Source: DATEPR01 sp036503065 (lineage in GTDB: Bacteria; Actinomycetota; Actinomycetes; Mycobacteriales; Pseudonocardiaceae). Taken from it: 9,993 bases of DNA. The notes beneath the pieces are model-generated. The model saw only the letters and a program-made list of their open reading frames with translations. It was not told where the DNA came from and searched no databases. The stretch lies in the NCBI GenBank assembly GCA_036503065.1, contig DASXXM010000295.1, positions 1-9,993 of the forward strand, given 5' to 3'. Position numbers and translations under genes: made by a program. Each line of letters starts with the position of its first letter. The stretch's first letter is position 1. This document shows positions 6,250 to 9,993 of this stretch, piece by piece.

Positions 6250-7227
6250 ATGCTCCACCTGTTGCGCCGGCTCGGCTTCTACGTACTGACCGCGTGGGCG
6301 GCCGTGACGGTGAACTTCTTCATCCCGCACCTGATGCCGGGCGATCCCGTGCAGAACCTGATCGCCCGGCAGCAGGGCAAGTCCAGCCCGCAGGCCGTGC
6401 AGGCGTTGCGGTTGCAGTTGGGCCTGACCGGCGACCAGTCACTGTTGACGCAGTACTTCCACTACTGGGGCCAGCTCTTCCACGGCAACCTCGGCCTCTC
6501 CACGGATTTCTTCCCCGCCACGGTGTCCAGCGTGCTCAGCGCCGCGCTGCCGTGGACCATCTCGCTGGTCGGCGTCGCGACCGTGGTGAGCTTCCTTGCC
6601 GGCACGATCATCGGCATCGTGGTGGCCTGGCGGCGTGGCTCGTGGCTGGACGGGGTGCTGCCGGTCGCCACGTTCTTCCAGGCGGTGCCGTACTTCTTCT
6701 TCGCGCTGCTGGTGTTGATCCTGCTGGGCAGCGACCTCGGCGCGTTCCCGATCAGCGGCGGTTCCGACCAGGGCATCGACCCGGGACTGAACGGCCCGTT
6801 CATCGCCAGCGTGCTCTACCACGGGTTCCTGCCGATGATCACGATCGTGATCAGCTCGATCGCCGGCTGGATCCTGGGCATGCGCAACATGATGGTCACC
6901 ACGATGGACGAGGACTACGTCCTGGTCGCGCAGGCCAAGGGCCTGCCAACCCGGCGGGTGATCGGCTACGCGGCCCGCAACGCCATCCTGCCCAGCGTGT
7001 CGAGTTTCTCGCTGTCGCTCAGCTTCGTGGTGTCCGGCGCGTTGCTGACCGAGATCGTCTTCTCCTATCCAGGCATCGGCTTCCAGCTACTGCAGGCCGT
7101 CCAGGCCGAGGACTTCCCGCTGCTGCAGGGGATCTTCCTCGTCATCACGTTCGCAGTGCTGGCCGCGAACCTGTTCGCGGACGTCGTATACGCCCTACTC
7201 GACCCGCGTACCCGGCAGGAGGCCTGA
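6250..7227 (+). CDS. ABC transporter permease, DppB/OppB family
   Basis: First membrane subunit of an Opp/Dpp-type ABC importer, 325 residues, normal for the family. The N-terminus MLHLLRRLGFYVLTAW with the first membrane helix, the MPGDPVQNL motif directly after it, and the LGLTGDQSLLTQYFHYWGQLFHGNLG stretch (split here by no gap) are typical of DppB. About six membrane segments can be seen. The cytoplasmic EAA loop that docks onto the ATPases is at about 221-248 (EDYVLVAQAKGLP, then ARNAILP). The ATG follows a weak AAAGAGA site and lies 15 bases after the GH12 stop. The gene overlaps the next permease by one base (TGATG). Homology alone would name it a peptide permease; the setting among cellulases suggests cello-oligosaccharides as cargo, which is inference. 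Confidence 0.93.
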   Translation: MLHLLRRLGFYVLTAWAAVTVNFFIPHLMPGDPVQNLIARQQGKSSPQAVQALRLQLGLTGDQSLLTQYFHYWGQLFHGNLGLSTDFFPATVSSVLSAALPWTISLVGVATVVSFLAGTIIGIVVAWRRGSWLDGVLPVATFFQAVPYFFFALLVLILLGSDLGAFPISGGSDQGIDPGLNGPFIASVLYHGFLPMITIVISSIAGWILGMRNMMVTTMDEDYVLVAQAKGLPTRRVIGYAARNAILPSVSSFSLSLSFVVSGALLTEIVFSYPGIGFQLLQAVQAEDFPLLQGIFLVITFAVLAANLFADVVYALLDPRTRQEA

Positions 7228-8216
7228 TGGCGATCGAGACACTGACCCCGCCGGAGCAGGTGCTGGCACCGCCGCCGGCCGGCCGCCGCGTGCTGCGGCT
7301 GCCAACGTCCCCCAAGATCCTGCTCGGCCTCGGCATCCTGTTGTTCTTCGTGGCCCTGGCGATCTTCGGTCCGCTGCTCGCGCCGCAGGACCCGACGGCC
7401 ACCACCGCCGATCTCCTGCAGGGTCCGTCGGCGGCGCACTGGCTGGGCACCACGCAGGCCGGCCAGGACGTGTTGTCCCAGTTGCTGATCGGGGCGCGCA
7501 GCACGGTGGTGATCGGCTTCATCGCCGGCACCATCGCCACCGCCCTCTCGGTGCTGATCGGGGTGAGCGCGGGCTACTTCGGCGGCCTCACCGACGATCT
7601 GCTGTCCATGCTCACCAACGTGTTCCTGGTCATTCCCGGCCTGCCGCTGCTGATCGTGCTCGCGGCCTACCTGCCGCCGGGCACCGGGTCCAATTCCTTC
7701 GTGATCGCGCTGATCATCAGCGTCACGGGCTGGGCGTGGGGCGCACGTGTGCTCAGGGCGCAGACACTGTCGTTGCGGCGCAGGGACTACGTGGCGTCTG
7801 CGCAGGTGATCGGCGAGCGGCCGCTGCGCATCATCGGTGCCGAGATCCTGCCGAACCTGACCGCGATCGTGGCCTCGTCGTTCGTGTTCACGGTGCTCTA
7901 CGCGATCGGCACGTTCGTCGCGCTGGCGTTCCTCGGCGTCGTCGACCCGTCGCACTGGAGCTGGGGCTCGATGCTGTTCTGGGCAGAAACGGACAACGCG
8001 GCGCAGGTCAACGCGTGGTGGTGGTTCCTGCCGCCCGGCATCTGCATCGCGCTGCTCGGCACCTCGTTGGCGCTGCTCAACTTCGGCATCGACGAGTTCA
8101 TCAACCCGCGGCTGCGGGCGGCCGGCCTGACCCGCAAGGCGGCCCGCGCGGCCGGCCTGCCGCGTCGCATCCGGTTCGGCCTGACGCCGTCGATCAGCAA
8201 GGGGGTGCCGCGGTGA
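7227..8216 (+). CDS. ABC transporter permease, DppC/OppC family
   Basis: Second membrane subunit of the importer, 329 residues. A cytoplasmic N-terminal tail of about 30 residues precedes the first helix (ILLGLGILLFFVALAIFG). The DppC hallmark HWLGTTQAGQDVLSQLLIGAR follows, then five more membrane segments. The EAA loop is at about 187-214 (DYVASAQVIGERPLR, then EILPN). The C-terminal INPRLR motif is typical, followed here by a basic tail of roughly 30 residues. The ATG shares its A with the upstream stop and follows GGCAGGAGG (7214-7222). The frame stays open far upstream through the GH12 gene, but that part is not coding. It pairs with the preceding permease to form the membrane channel. 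Confidence 0.93.
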   Translation: MAIETLTPPEQVLAPPPAGRRVLRLPTSPKILLGLGILLFFVALAIFGPLLAPQDPTATTADLLQGPSAAHWLGTTQAGQDVLSQLLIGARSTVVIGFIAGTIATALSVLIGVSAGYFGGLTDDLLSMLTNVFLVIPGLPLLIVLAAYLPPGTGSNSFVIALIISVTGWAWGARVLRAQTLSLRRRDYVASAQVIGERPLRIIGAEILPNLTAIVASSFVFTVLYAIGTFVALAFLGVVDPSHWSWGSMLFWAETDNAAQVNAWWWFLPPGICIALLGTSLALLNFGIDEFINPRLRAAGLTRKAARAAGLPRRIRFGLTPSISKGVPR

Positions 8217-9246
8217 CCGACCTCGTTCTCGATGTGCGCGCCCTGAGCGTGGACTACGGCATCGGCGACAACGCGGTACACGCCGCAGCCGGCGTCGATC
8301 TGGCGTTGCACCGCGGCGAGGTGCTGGGACTGGCGGGCGAGAGCGGCAGCGGAAAGTCCACATTGGCCTACGCGCTGACCCGGCTGCTGCGGCCGCCGGG
8401 CGTGATCACCGGCGGCGAGGCGTGGTTCCACTCGGCCACCGACGGCGAGGTCGACCTACTGGCGGCCGACGCCGAACAGTTGCGCAGGCTGCGCTGGTCG
8501 GAGATCGCGGTGGTGTTCCAGAGCGCGATGCACGCGCTCAACCCGGTCTACACCATCGGCCGGCAGCTCACCGACGTCTTCGAGGTGCACCGACCGGAAC
8601 TGGGCCGGTCGGCCCGTCGAGCCAGGGCCGTCGACCTGCTGCGGATGGTCGGCATCACCGGCGACCGGCTGGGCAGCTACCCGCACGAGTTGTCCGGCGG
8701 CATGCGCCAACGCGTGATGATCGCGATGGCACTGGCGCTGGAGCCCCGCGTGGTGATCATGGACGAGCCGACCACGGCGCTGGACGTGGTGACCCAGCGG
8801 GAGATCCTGGCGGAACTGATCGGCCTGCGCGACCGGCTCGGCTTCGCGGTCCTGTTCATCACGCACGACCTGTCGCTGCTGATCGAACTGGCCGACACGA
8901 TCGCCGTGATGTACGCGGGACGCCTGGTCGAGCGGGCGCCCGCCACGTCGCTGTTCCGCGCGCCCCGCCACCCGTACACGCGGGGGCTGGTCAACTCCTT
9001 CCCGTCGCTGCACGGCGAATGGCGCAAGATGACCGGCATTCCCGGCTCGCCACCGGACCTGCGCCGGGTGCCGGCCGGCTGCCCGTTCCACCCGCGCTGC
9101 CCACACGCGTTCGACAAGTGCGCCACCGACGAGCCGGTACTGGTCGAACTGGGCCCCGGCCGGGCCACCGCCTGTTGGCTGCACGAACCGGGGCACACCC
9201 CGCCCGCCGAACTGGCGCTGCCGGAACCGCTCGTAGGAGAGCTGTC

Positions 9247-9250
<4 letters not shown>
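8213..9250 (+). CDS. ABC transporter ATP-binding protein, DppD/OppD family
   Basis: First ATPase of the importer, 345 residues, powering transport from the cytoplasmic face. Walker A is GESGSGKST (42-50), the Q-loop is VVFQSAM, the signature is LSGGMRQ (160-166), Walker B is VVIMDEP with Asp184 and Glu185, and the switch His is 218. The C-terminal Opp/Dpp extension is present (HPYTRGLVNSFP and GIPGSPPDL). It carries four Cys at 290, 296, 303 and 321, spaced C-x5-C-x6-C-x17-C. That pattern matches the iron-sulfur cluster motif described for DppD proteins (family knowledge). The GTG start overlaps the upstream stop in GTGA, with AAGGGGG at 8199-8205 as ribosome binding site. The stop overlaps the next start in ATGA. 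Confidence 0.94.

Positions 9251-9993
<743 letters not shown>

Noticed and set aside
5065..6330. A 421-codon open frame on the - strand opposite the GH12 gene
   Set aside because: Arg/Gly/His-rich composition without motifs; the + strand encodes a complete GH12-CBM2 enzyme.
5631..7226. Possible long N-terminal extension of the second permease, as its frame is open from 5631
   Set aside because: The upstream part is Arg/His/Asp-rich out-of-frame translation of the GH12 and first permease genes. A good ribosome binding site and a TGATG junction place the real start at 7227.

Overview
This window is high-GC actinobacterial DNA. The evidence is strong G/C bias at third codon positions, GTG starts, ATGA/GTGA gene overlaps, Ala-rich secretion signals and family 2 cellulose-binding modules (CBM2) joined by Thr/Pro linkers. 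The linker style and protein set would fit a soil, plant-litter-degrading member of the Pseudonocardiales or a relative. That placement is an inference; no rRNA or other taxonomic marker is present.

Everything recognisable lies on the + strand and forms a cellulose-degradation and uptake locus. From 1 to 2896 there are two secreted GH5 enzymes: the C-terminal part of a GH5-linker-CBM2 endoglucanase cut by the window edge, then a CBM2-Ig-GH5 protein 27 bases downstream. A strong hairpin terminator (2912-2961) closes this unit. A regulatory gap with two short palindromes follows, then a GH6 exocellulase of CBM2-linker-GH6 architecture (3165-4991). A second hairpin (5000-5039) separates it from a GH12-linker-CBM2 endoglucanase (5071-6234).

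Only 15 bases after the GH12 gene begins a tightly overlapping set of four ABC-transporter genes of the Opp/Dpp family: permease, permease, ATPase and ATPase, the last cut by the right edge. No substrate-binding protein gene is visible. The four cellulases would together cut cellulose outside the cell: GH5 and GH12 enzymes make internal cuts, and the GH6 enzyme releases cellobiose from chain ends. The linked transporter is the obvious candidate for importing the products, although by homology alone it would be named a dipeptide/oligopeptide importer.

No cohesin or dockerin is visible, so this is a free-enzyme cellulase system. I see no RNA gene, mobile element or CRISPR array. The most interesting points are the co-transcribed GH12 and Opp-type importer, the positional split of the CBM2 modules into N- and C-terminal types, and the palindromes upstream of the GH6 gene.
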